A program made the translations under genes and the position numbers. The notes beneath the pieces are model-generated. The model did no database searches. It was not told where the DNA came from and saw only the letters and a list, made by a program, of their open reading frames with translations. Below are positions 26,546-34,255 of a stretch of 64,000 bases of DNA, piece after piece. The stretch spans positions 1 to 64,000 of the forward strand of contig NZ_KB908293.1 in NCBI RefSeq assembly GCF_000382425.1, written 5' to 3'. Each line of letters opens with the position of its first letter. Positions within the stretch are counted from its first letter, which is position 1. This DNA comes from Empedobacter brevis NBRC 14943 = ATCC 43319 (lineage in GTDB: Bacteria; Bacteroidota; Bacteroidia; Flavobacteriales; Weeksellaceae).

Positions 26546-28057
26546 ATGATCAAGAAAACTTACGGAATCGATTTTCTTTCGTTCGAGGACTACAAAGAAA
26601 TCAAACAAGGAAACATCGAAATTGAACTGAATGAAGCAAGTCAAAAACAAATCTTACAATCTCAACAGAATGTTGCCAAAATAGTTGCTTCCGGACAAAC
26701 TGTTTATGGAATCAACACTGGTTTTGGACCGCTTTGCGACACCAAAATTTCAGAAGAAGAAACACGCCAACTTCAACATAATTTATTAATCAGTCACGCT
26801 GTAGGTGTTGGGAACCCAATCAAAAAGGAAATTTCTAAAACCATGTTGATTGCAAAAGCGCATGCTTTATCAAAAGGATATTCGGGTGTGACGTTAGATG
26901 TGGTAGAACGAATTTTATTAATGGTCGAAAAAGATATTATTCCGGTTGTTCCTGAGAAAGGTTCGGTTGGTGCATCGGGCGATTTAGCACCTTTATCACA
27001 TTTATTTTTACCCTTGATTGGTGAAGGAAAAGTGTGGGATGGTGATACTATCATTTCGACAAAAGATGCTTTGGCTAAACACAATTTGCAACCTTTGCAT
27101 CTTTCTGCAAAAGAAGGTTTAGGATTGATAAATGGAACACAATTCATCTTATCCCATGCCTTAAACGGTTTAGAAAAATTTGAATATTTATTAAATTTAG
27201 CTGACGTTGCTGGAGCTTTATCACTGGAAGCTTACGAAGGTTCACCTCGCCCTTTTGAAGAAGAATTACATCAGGTTCGCCCGTTTAAAGGAACTTTATT
27301 GGTTGCAGAACGAATGAGAAACTTATTAAAAGGTTCTGAAATTGCTTTTTCTCATGCAGATTGCGGACGAGTACAAGACCCCTATTCATTACGTTGTATG
27401 CCACAAGTGCATGGAGCATCTCGCAATGCATTTTTTCATTTAAAAGAATTGGCAGAAATCGAATTAAACTCTGTTACGGATAATCCTATTGTTGTTTCAG
27501 ATGAAGAAGCCATTTCCGGAGGAAACTTCCACGGCCAACCTTTAGCTATGGTCTTAGACTATGCTACAATCGCAGCTTCTGAATTAGGAAACATTTCGGA
27601 TCGCCGTCAATATTTATTAATTGAAGGAAAATATGGTTTACCGAAATTATTAACCGAAAGTTCAGGATTAAATTCCGGTTTTATGATTCCTCAATACACT
27701 TCAGCTGCCTTATGTACAGAAAACAAAACATTATGTTTTCCTGCTTCTGCAGACAGCATCCCAACTTCTTTGGGACAAGAGGATCATGTTTCAATGGGAA
27801 GTATTTCGGGACGAAAATTCAACCAGGTATTGGATAATGTCGAAAGAATTTTAGCCATCGAGTTGATGTATGCTTGTCAAGGTTTAGAATTTAGACGACC
27901 TCGTAAAACAAGTCCATTTCTGGAAGAGGTTTTTGCTAAAGTTCGTTCGGTTTGCCCAAAATTAGAAGATGACCGTTTGATTGGTGATGATATCAACAAT
28001 ATCATCGATTTATTGCAAACTGAAGATTTCAAGCATTTAATTTTAAAATCTTTATAA
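26546..28057 (+). CDS. hutH: histidine ammonia-lyase
   Basis: Cytoplasmic enzyme that removes ammonia from histidine to give urocanate, first step of histidine breakdown. 503 residues from ATG 26546. The MIO cofactor forms from Ala-Ser-Gly in GSVGASGDLAPLSH (ASG at 143-145); QTVYGINTGFGPL (about 51-63), NGTQFILSH, and the catalytic loop with QDPYSLRCMPQVHG are present. In-frame ATGs at 26507 and 26525 are rejected because they precede or abut the -7 box. First gene of a four-gene unit ending in hutU. Confidence 0.96.
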   Translation: MIKKTYGIDFLSFEDYKEIKQGNIEIELNEASQKQILQSQQNVAKIVASGQTVYGINTGFGPLCDTKISEEETRQLQHNLLISHAVGVGNPIKKEISKTMLIAKAHALSKGYSGVTLDVVERILLMVEKDIIPVVPEKGSVGASGDLAPLSHLFLPLIGEGKVWDGDTIISTKDALAKHNLQPLHLSAKEGLGLINGTQFILSHALNGLEKFEYLLNLADVAGALSLEAYEGSPRPFEEELHQVRPFKGTLLVAERMRNLLKGSEIAFSHADCGRVQDPYSLRCMPQVHGASRNAFFHLKELAEIELNSVTDNPIVVSDEEAISGGNFHGQPLAMVLDYATIAASELGNISDRRQYLLIEGKYGLPKLLTESSGLNSGFMIPQYTSAALCTENKTLCFPASADSIPTSLGQEDHVSMGSISGRKFNQVLDNVERILAIELMYACQGLEFRRPRKTSPFLEEVFAKVRSVCPKLEDDRLIGDDINNIIDLLQTEDFKHLILKSL

Positions 28058-28059
28058 TA

Positions 28060-28614
28060 ATGAAAACCAACCGCCTAATCCTATTTATTTTTTTATTAAC
28101 ATCAATAATCTCCCAAGCGCAAACCACAACTTATGGAGATAGCAAACCGGAAGAGTTTGAATTTTTACCATATGAAGGAAGTCGAATAATTCAAGGATTT
28201 CGTGTAGATATGGGAAATGAGAAATTTTGCATTGTCTATTCAAAACCGGATAAAGGTATCACGCCTGATACTGTTTTTATTCAAGAATATAAAAAAGACG
28301 GACTTGAATGGAAACAAAATATAAAAGGAAAACGATCAAGTAAACACACTATTTTCATTTGGGGAAAACGAGGAGGTTTTTTCACTGATAACACAAAAAC
28401 AGGAATTGCATATACTGCTTTTAGTGAAGAAGATTTGAAAACCGGAGATCGCTTTATTGTAGGATATTTTATCTTATATAAAAACACTGTTTTCACCATT
28501 GAAGAGGATAAAAACGGACATATGAAGAAGTCAGATAATTTTGAACAAATTCCTTTACATGCAAAAGAAAGAATTTTAGATGCTTTCAGTAAATTAGATA
28601 AATGGAGTAAATAA
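28060..28614 (+). CDS. secreted protein of unknown function in the hut cluster
   Basis: 184 residues, signal peptide with cleavage near SQAQ (about residue 21), then a small soluble domain rich in aromatic and charged residues. Stretches such as FCIVYSKPDKGITPDTVFIQ (about 53-72) and KTGIAYTAFSEEDLKTGDRF (about 109-128) match nothing I can name. It starts 3 bases after the hutH stop and ends 2 bases before the DUF2809 gene, so it is cotranscribed with histidine catabolism. Location is probably periplasmic; function not assigned. Confidence 0.75.
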   Translation: MKTNRLILFIFLLTSIISQAQTTTYGDSKPEEFEFLPYEGSRIIQGFRVDMGNEKFCIVYSKPDKGITPDTVFIQEYKKDGLEWKQNIKGKRSSKHTIFIWGKRGGFFTDNTKTGIAYTAFSEEDLKTGDRFIVGYFILYKNTVFTIEEDKNGHMKKSDNFEQIPLHAKERILDAFSKLDKWSK

Positions 28615-28615
28615 A

Positions 28616-29008
28616 ATGTTCAAATTTGATAAAAAATCATTCATCATTGCCGTTTTTACTTTCTTAATAGAAGTGATAATTGCTTTGTTTATCAACGACA
28701 AAATTATCCGTCCGTTTGTCGGAGATATATTGGTCGTTGTATTTATGTATTATTTTATCAAAGCATTCATTAATACAAAAACGATTAACATTGCTATTTT
28801 TACATTAATATTTTCTTTTATCATTGAAATTTTACAGTATTTCAAATTTGTTGAAATCATCGGTTTAGGACATAACAAAGCTGCCCGAATTATTATTGGC
28901 ACCTCTTTTTCATGGATTGATCTCTTATGTTACTTCATCGGTTTTCTTCTATTATTTTTTATTGATAAAGAGTTGAACAACAAAACATTTAAAACATACA
29001 AAAAATGA
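28616..29008 (+). CDS. DUF2809 family membrane protein
   Basis: 130 residues, four membrane helices. Key features are IEILQYF (about 71-77), a downstream KAARIIIGTSFSWIDLLCYFIG (about 90-111; conserved Trp-x-Asp) and short polar ends, as in DUF2809, a family whose spacing of motifs recalls VanZ proteins. Function unknown. Stop and the hutU start overlap (ATGA, 29005-29008), so translation is coupled to hutU. Why it is inside the hut cluster is not clear from sequence. Confidence 0.82.
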   Translation: MFKFDKKSFIIAVFTFLIEVIIALFINDKIIRPFVGDILVVVFMYYFIKAFINTKTINIAIFTLIFSFIIEILQYFKFVEIIGLGHNKAARIIIGTSFSWIDLLCYFIGFLLLFFIDKELNNKTFKTYKK

Positions 29009-30984
29009 CGTTTCAAGAACAAATAAAACAAGGTATTCCTTCTGCTTTACCTCAAAAAAAAGACAGAAATCCAAACATTAGCCACGCACCAAAACGTAAA
29101 GAAATATTATCAGATGAGGAAAAAAAGTTAGCGCTTAAAAATGCATTACGTTATTTTGCACCTCAACATCATGCTGAATTAATTCCTGAATTTAAAAAAG
29201 AATTAGAAGATTACGGCCGGATTTACATGTATCGCTTAATGCCGGATTATAACATATATGCTCGCCCAATAGAAGATTATCCCGGAAATTCTGAACAAGC
29301 AAAAGCCATTCAGTTAATGATTCAGAATAATTTGGATCATGCAGTCGCTCAACACCCGGAAGAATTAATTACCTATGGCGGAAATGGAGCAGTTTTTCAA
29401 AACTGGGCACAATATCTTTTGACAATGAAATACTTGTCTGAAATGACAGATGAACAAACATTGGTCATGTATTCGGGTCACCCAATGGGATTATTTCCTT
29501 CGCACAAAAATGCACCTCGCGTTGTGGTAACGAATGGAATGGTTATTCCGAATTATTCGAAACCGGATGATTGGGAAAAAATGAATGCTTTAGGCGTTTC
29601 TCAATATGGGCAAATGACGGCAGGAAGTTACATGTACATTGGCCCGCAGGGAATTGTGCATGGTACAACGATTACTGTTTTGAATGGTTGTCGCAAAATT
29701 GATGACAAAGGAACTTCCGGAAAATTATTTGTGACCGCCGGTTTAGGTGGAATGAGTGGTGCTCAACCAAAAGCAGGAAACATTGCAGGAGTAGTTTCTG
29801 TCACGGCGGAAGTAAATCCTGCTGCAACTTATAAACGTCATGAACAAGGTTGGGTAGATGAAGTTATTGCTGATTTGGATGAATTAGTTGTTCGTGTTCG
29901 CGAAGCCAAAGAGAATAACGAAGTTGTTTCGATTGCGTATGACGGAAATGTAGTTGATATTTGGGAGAAATTTGATGAAGAAAACCTGTACATCGATTTA
30001 GGTTCAGATCAAACATCGTTACATAATCCTTGGGCTGGTGGATATTATCCGGTCGGATTATCATTTGAAGAAGCAAATGATATGATGGCAAATGATCCTA
30101 TATTATTCAAAGAAAAAGTACAGGAAACATTACGTCGTCATGCTGCAGCTGTGAATAAACATACCGCAAAAGGAACCTATTTCTTTGATTACGGAAATGC
30201 TTTTCTATTGGAAGCTTCTCGCGCAGGGGCAGATGTAATGGCAGAAAACGGAATCGATTTTAAATATCCTTCCTATGTTCAGGATATCATGGGACCAATG
30301 TGTTTTGATTTCGGATTTGGACCTTTTCGTTGGGTTTGTACTTCAGGAAAAACAGAAGATTTACAAAAAACAGATGAAATTGCTTGTCAAGTATTGGAAG
30401 AAATCATGCAAAATTCTCCAAAAGAAATTCAGCAACAAATGCAGGATAATATTACGTGGATAAAAGGAGCACAAGAAAATAAACTGGTTGTTGGTTCACA
30501 AGCCCGTATTTTATATGCTGATGCTGAAGGACGTATCAAAATTGCAAAAGCGTTTAATGATGCTATTTCGAAAGGTGAAATCGGACCAGTTGTTTTAGGT
30601 CGTGATCATCATGACGTTTCAGGAACAGATTCTCCTTTCCGTGAAACTTCTAATATTTACGATGGATCAAAATTTACAGCTGACATGGCCATTCATAATG
30701 TCATTGGTGATAGTTTCCGTGGAGCAACTTGGGTTTCTATTCACAACGGCGGTGGTGTTGGATGGGGAGAAGTCATTAATGGCGGATTCGGAATGTTATT
30801 AGACGGTTCTTCTGATGCAGAACAGCGTCTAAAATCAATGTTGCATTGGGATGTAAACAACGGAATTGCCCGTCGTTCTTGGGCAAGAAACGAAGAAGCT
30901 ATTTTTGCTATAAAACGTGCTATGGAAAACGAACCTTTGCTAAAGGTTACATTGCCTAATATCGTTGATGAAGAATTATTGTAG
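29005..30984 (+). CDS. hutU: urocanate hydratase
   Basis: NAD+-dependent cytoplasmic enzyme converting urocanate to imidazolonepropionate. 659 residues, longer than the roughly 555 of Pseudomonas HutU and close to the long eukaryote-like type. Recognisable segments are ITYGGNGAVFQNWAQYLL (about 118-135), VMYSGHPMGLFPSHKNAPRV (about 151-170), TAGSYMYIGPQGIVHGT, a GLGGMSGAQP segment for NAD binding and, near the end, GRDHHDVSGTDSPFRETS (about 530-547). hutI and hutG or hutF are not in the window, so the pathway must be completed elsewhere. Confidence 0.96.
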   Translation: MTFQEQIKQGIPSALPQKKDRNPNISHAPKRKEILSDEEKKLALKNALRYFAPQHHAELIPEFKKELEDYGRIYMYRLMPDYNIYARPIEDYPGNSEQAKAIQLMIQNNLDHAVAQHPEELITYGGNGAVFQNWAQYLLTMKYLSEMTDEQTLVMYSGHPMGLFPSHKNAPRVVVTNGMVIPNYSKPDDWEKMNALGVSQYGQMTAGSYMYIGPQGIVHGTTITVLNGCRKIDDKGTSGKLFVTAGLGGMSGAQPKAGNIAGVVSVTAEVNPAATYKRHEQGWVDEVIADLDELVVRVREAKENNEVVSIAYDGNVVDIWEKFDEENLYIDLGSDQTSLHNPWAGGYYPVGLSFEEANDMMANDPILFKEKVQETLRRHAAAVNKHTAKGTYFFDYGNAFLLEASRAGADVMAENGIDFKYPSYVQDIMGPMCFDFGFGPFRWVCTSGKTEDLQKTDEIACQVLEEIMQNSPKEIQQQMQDNITWIKGAQENKLVVGSQARILYADAEGRIKIAKAFNDAISKGEIGPVVLGRDHHDVSGTDSPFRETSNIYDGSKFTADMAIHNVIGDSFRGATWVSIHNGGGVGWGEVINGGFGMLLDGSSDAEQRLKSMLHWDVNNGIARRSWARNEEAIFAIKRAMENEPLLKVTLPNIVDEELL

Positions 30985-31068
30985 AAAGTAAAGATTGGGA
31001 AACAAGTGGTAATTTAACGATGAGTGGAAGAAATCCTTTTACTTATGAGAAAAGATAAATCTAATTTC

Positions 31069-31103
31069 ACAAAAAAAGCATCTCATTTGAGATGCTTTTT
31101 TTG
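31069..31103 (+). terminator. terminator of the hut cluster
   Basis: AAAAAAAGCATCTCA and TGAGATGCTTTTTTT form a long stem with a tiny loop and a T-run. About 85 bases after the hutU stop. Confidence 0.85.
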
Positions 31104-31245
31104 TAACTTAATGTCATGATAAAACAAATTCAGAATGACTAAATAAGGATACATAAAGTTAATGTCAAAACCATTCTTGATAGAGGTTCATTTATACACA
31201 AACAACTTCTTAACCTACATCAATACAATCAACTAGATGGATTCG

Positions 31246-31253
31246 TAACTTTG
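31246..31253 (+). promoter_or_regulatory. -7 box for the pirin gene
   Basis: TAACTTTG, perfect TAnnTTTG, 36 bases before the ATG. No clear -33 element. Confidence 0.45.
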
Positions 31254-31289
31254 TGTAAGAAATTAAAAAACATATAAAAACCAATTGTT

Positions 31290-32162
31290 ATGAACACAAA
31301 AAATATAGAAGCTGTTATTGCTCCAAAAGAACCTCATTTTGTAGGAGATGGATTTAGAGTACACAACTTTATTCCAAGTGGTTATCATTTAGACATGAGA
31401 AGAATGGATCCATTTATTATGTTAGATTACAATTCTAAATTCAACTTCCCTGCAACTGACAAACCAAAAGGCGTAGGTGTACATCCTCACCGCGGTTTTG
31501 AAACGGTTACAATTGCTTACCAAGGAAGTGTATCTCATCACGACAGTTCTGGTGGTGGCGGAACAATTCACCAAGGTGATGTACAATGGATGACAGCTGC
31601 ATCAGGGGTTTTACACAAAGAGTACCATGCAGAAGAATTCTATAAAAAAGGTGGAATCTTCCAGATGGTTCAATTGTGGGTAAATCTTCCTGCAAAAGAT
31701 AAAATGAGTACGCCAAAATATCAAGCAATCGAACATAAAGCTATTCCAACTGTTGAAGTAGAAAATGGTTTTATTGAAGTGATTGCTGGTGAATACAACC
31801 AAACAAAAGGTGCAGCGTCTACATTTTCTCCTGTTAATATGTTGAATGCAAAATTGAATGTGGGCGGAAAAGCAAATTTCAGTTTTCCTGCAAATTACAA
31901 CACTCTTTTGTTGGTCATCGAAGGAGAAGTAAAAGTAAACGAGCAGGAAATTGTCCCTACAGATCATTTGTTATTGTTTACAAACGAAGGAGAGGATTTT
32001 TCTGTTGAAGCAACTGAAAACAGCGTGGTATTAATTTTGAGTGGTGAACCATTAAATGAACCAATCGCTTCTTATGGTCCTTTCGTAATGAATACACAAG
32101 AACAAATTCGCGAAGCATTTGAGGATTATAACAATGGAAAATTTGGTACATTAGAAGAGTAA
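31290..32162 (+). CDS. pirin family protein
   Basis: Bicupin of 290 residues. The N-terminal cupin has the four metal ligands of pirins: His65 and His67 in HPHRGFETVT and His109 and Glu111 in SGVLHKEYH. The C-terminal cupin (about 165-285) has no obvious metal set. Some bacterial pirins act as quercetin 2,3-dioxygenases, others regulate metabolism by protein contact; sequence does not decide. ATG start; the GNAT gene follows after 24 bases and shares the terminator at 32472-32507. Confidence 0.93.
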   Translation: MNTKNIEAVIAPKEPHFVGDGFRVHNFIPSGYHLDMRRMDPFIMLDYNSKFNFPATDKPKGVGVHPHRGFETVTIAYQGSVSHHDSSGGGGTIHQGDVQWMTAASGVLHKEYHAEEFYKKGGIFQMVQLWVNLPAKDKMSTPKYQAIEHKAIPTVEVENGFIEVIAGEYNQTKGAASTFSPVNMLNAKLNVGGKANFSFPANYNTLLLVIEGEVKVNEQEIVPTDHLLLFTNEGEDFSVEATENSVVLILSGEPLNEPIASYGPFVMNTQEQIREAFEDYNNGKFGTLEE

Positions 32163-32186
32163 TTAAACAACTTAAAAATAAATTTG

Positions 32187-32468
32187 ATGGAAATTAAACA
32201 AATAGACGATAAAAAAAACGGGGCGTTTGTCGTTTTAGATGGCGATAAAAAAGCTGGGGAAATGGCTTACGTTTGGGCCGGTAATGATAAAATTATTATC
32301 GATCATACGGAAGTTGATGAAGCTTATGGAGGGCAAGGTGTCGGTAAAAAAGCTTTGCTAGCCTTAGTTGATTGGACAAGAAAAGAGAACATTAAAGTCA
32401 TTCCTTTATGTCCGTTTGCGAAAGCCCAATTTGATAAAAATTCTGAAATTAGAGATGTTTTATCATAA
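32187..32468 (+). CDS. small GNAT-family N-acetyltransferase (YjdJ/NATD1 type)
   Basis: 93 residues, the minimal GNAT fold: beta strands with GEMAYVWAGNDKIIIDHTEV (about 27-46), the acetyl-CoA loop GGQGVGKKAL (about 52-61), and IKVIPLCPFAKAQFDKN (about 73-89), which is typical of the NATD1/YjdJ group. Substrate unknown. I use ATG 32187; a TTG codon directly before it would add one residue. Probably cotranscribed with pirin. Confidence 0.88.
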   Translation: MEIKQIDDKKNGAFVVLDGDKKAGEMAYVWAGNDKIIIDHTEVDEAYGGQGVGKKALLALVDWTRKENIKVIPLCPFAKAQFDKNSEIRDVLS

Positions 32469-32471
32469 AAT

Positions 32472-32507
32472 AAAAAAAAGGAACTCTATTTAGAGTTCCT
32501 TTTTTAT
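32472..32507. terminator. bidirectional terminator between GNAT gene and ggt
   Basis: AAAAAGGAACTCTA and TAGAGTTCCTTTTT pair with a 2-base tip and A/T runs on both sides; it serves two convergent genes. Confidence 0.85.
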
Positions 32508-32509
32508 TC

Positions 32510-34177
32510 TTAATATCCAACAGCTTGATCATCTCCTCTCGGATCTGCACCAGCTTGATAAGTACCATCAGCATTAACAAGGATTCCTTCGACTCTACCG
32601 TAAGGTTTACGTTCTTTCAAAAGATAGCCTTTTTGTTGTAAAGATTCTCTAACATTCTCGGAAATCGCATTTGGTTCGTAATCGATCTGATCCGGTAGCC
32701 ACTGATGATGGAACCGAGGTGCTGCAACCGCTTCCTGCATAGACATTCCGAAATCAACAACATTTAAAACGGACTGAAAAACAGACGTAATAATCGTAGA
32801 ACCACCTGGTGTTCCTACCACCATGAATAATTTTCCGTCTTTCTCCAGAATCGAAGGAGTCATCGAACTTAACATTCGTTTAGAAGGTGCTATTGCATTG
32901 GCTTTTCCTCCCACTAAACCATATAAATTAGGTGTACCTGGTTTCACAGAAAAATCATCCATTTCATCGTTCAGTAAAAATCCGGCACCTTCTACAACCA
33001 CCAAAGAACCATACGAATTATTCAATGTTGTTGTAACAGAAGCAGCGTTTCCTTCTTTGTCTACAATTACATAATGTGTTGTTTCCATCGATTCTTTGCC
33101 AATTATTTCCCCCGGTTTTATCGCTGAACTTAATGTTGCTTTGTCAAATGAAAAATCTTTCATTCGGTTAACATTATAACTTTTATCCAATAATTGTTTT
33201 TGAGGCACGTTTATAAAATCCGGATCGCCTAAATGCTCAGCTCTATCAGCGTAGACTCGTCTTTCTGCTTCCACCATCACTTGAATCGTAGAATCTGCTT
33301 GAAATCCCCATTTCTGAATTGGATAACCTTCTATTGATTGAAACAACGAAATCAAAGCAATTCCTCCACTTGAAGGGGGTGGCATCGAAATAACTTTGAG
33401 TCCTTTATAACCTCCAGAAATCGGCGTTCTCCAAACCGATTGATACTGTTTTAAATCTTCATGCGAAATAATCCCGTTTCCTCTTTTCATTTCATTCACA
33501 ATCAAATCTGCAGTTTTTCCTTCATAAAAACCTGCTCGTCCTTTTTGTTGAATTAATTTTAAGGTATTTGCCAAATCTTTTTGAACCAATACATCCCCTT
33601 CTTTCCAAGTTGATTTAGAAGTTAAAGCATTTGTTTTTGCATTATATTTTATAAAATTATCATGTTTATTCGTTAACTCATGAGCTTGCTTTTCGGTAAT
33701 TTTAAATCCTTTTTGAGCTAAATTAACGGCTGGCTGTACCAATTCTTTCCAGCTCAGCTTACCATACTTCTCATGCGCTTTTACCATTCCGTCTACGGTT
33801 CCGGGAACACCTGCTGACAACTGTCCATATAAACTAAGATCTGTAATTGCATTTCCATCTTTTCCCCAATACATATCTTCTGTTGCTTTTAATGGCGCTT
33901 TTTCACGATAATCTAATGCGTCTGTGTTTCCCTTTGCATCGCGGTAAACCAAAAATCCACCACCTCCAATATTTCCGGCATTCGGATAGACAACTGCCAA
34001 AGCAAATTGTACTGCTATCGAAGCATCGATTGCATTTCCTCCTTTTTTTAAGACTTCAACTCCAACCTTTGAAGCTTCAGGGTGAGCTGTCACAACAACT
34101 CCATTTTTATATGATTCTTGCGCATTTAATTGAATAATTGCGAAAAATGAAACTATAATAAATGATATTTTTTTCAT
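32510..34177 (-). CDS. ggt: gamma-glutamyltransferase
   Basis: Secreted N-terminal-nucleophile enzyme that removes or transfers gamma-glutamyl groups from glutathione and related peptides. 555 residues: signal peptide to about residue 20 (NAQ), large subunit with GGNAIDASIAVQFAL (about 46-60), then self-cleavage before Thr366 in METTHYVIVD, giving the small subunit with NAASVTTTLNNSYG and GTPGGSTIITSVFQ (about 460-473). The maturation site is intact. It lies 78 bases after the TonB receptor gene with a hairpin between them. Confidence 0.96.
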   Translation of the reverse strand: MKKISFIIVSFFAIIQLNAQESYKNGVVVTAHPEASKVGVEVLKKGGNAIDASIAVQFALAVVYPNAGNIGGGGFLVYRDAKGNTDALDYREKAPLKATEDMYWGKDGNAITDLSLYGQLSAGVPGTVDGMVKAHEKYGKLSWKELVQPAVNLAQKGFKITEKQAHELTNKHDNFIKYNAKTNALTSKSTWKEGDVLVQKDLANTLKLIQQKGRAGFYEGKTADLIVNEMKRGNGIISHEDLKQYQSVWRTPISGGYKGLKVISMPPPSSGGIALISLFQSIEGYPIQKWGFQADSTIQVMVEAERRVYADRAEHLGDPDFINVPQKQLLDKSYNVNRMKDFSFDKATLSSAIKPGEIIGKESMETTHYVIVDKEGNAASVTTTLNNSYGSLVVVEGAGFLLNDEMDDFSVKPGTPNLYGLVGGKANAIAPSKRMLSSMTPSILEKDGKLFMVVGTPGGSTIITSVFQSVLNVVDFGMSMQEAVAAPRFHHQWLPDQIDYEPNAISENVRESLQQKGYLLKERKPYGRVEGILVNADGTYQAGADPRGDDQAVGY

Positions 34178-34200
34178 ACTAAATTGATTTAAACAAAATT

Positions 34201-34234
34201 ACCAAACCTCTATCAATTGTGATAAAGATTTGGT
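34201..34234 (-). terminator. hairpin between the TonB receptor gene and ggt
   Basis: On the minus-strand RNA the 15-bp stem is continuous if two G-U pairs are allowed; on the plus-strand RNA those pairs are A-C mismatches, so the structure belongs to the minus transcript. The loop is 4 bases and a weak U-rich tail follows. It may end the receptor transcript partly, leaving ggt at a lower level. Confidence 0.6.
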
Positions 34235-34255
34235 AAAATATAAAAACTATTTCAA

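Larger units (their letters stand above)
30985..31289. other. intergenic region between hutU and the pirin gene
   Basis: About 305 bases. The first 75 hold a short frame in another phase (30984-31058, 24 sense codons, SKDWETSGNLTMSGRNPF core) that reads like a protein C-terminus but lacks a start. A hairpin terminator follows (31069-31103), then featureless AT-rich DNA and the -7 box at 31246. Confidence 0.5.

Noticed and set aside
32179-32186. TAAATTTG directly before the GNAT gene
   Set aside because: It touches the start codon and lies in an apparent operon gap with no -33 element; probably chance in AT-rich DNA.
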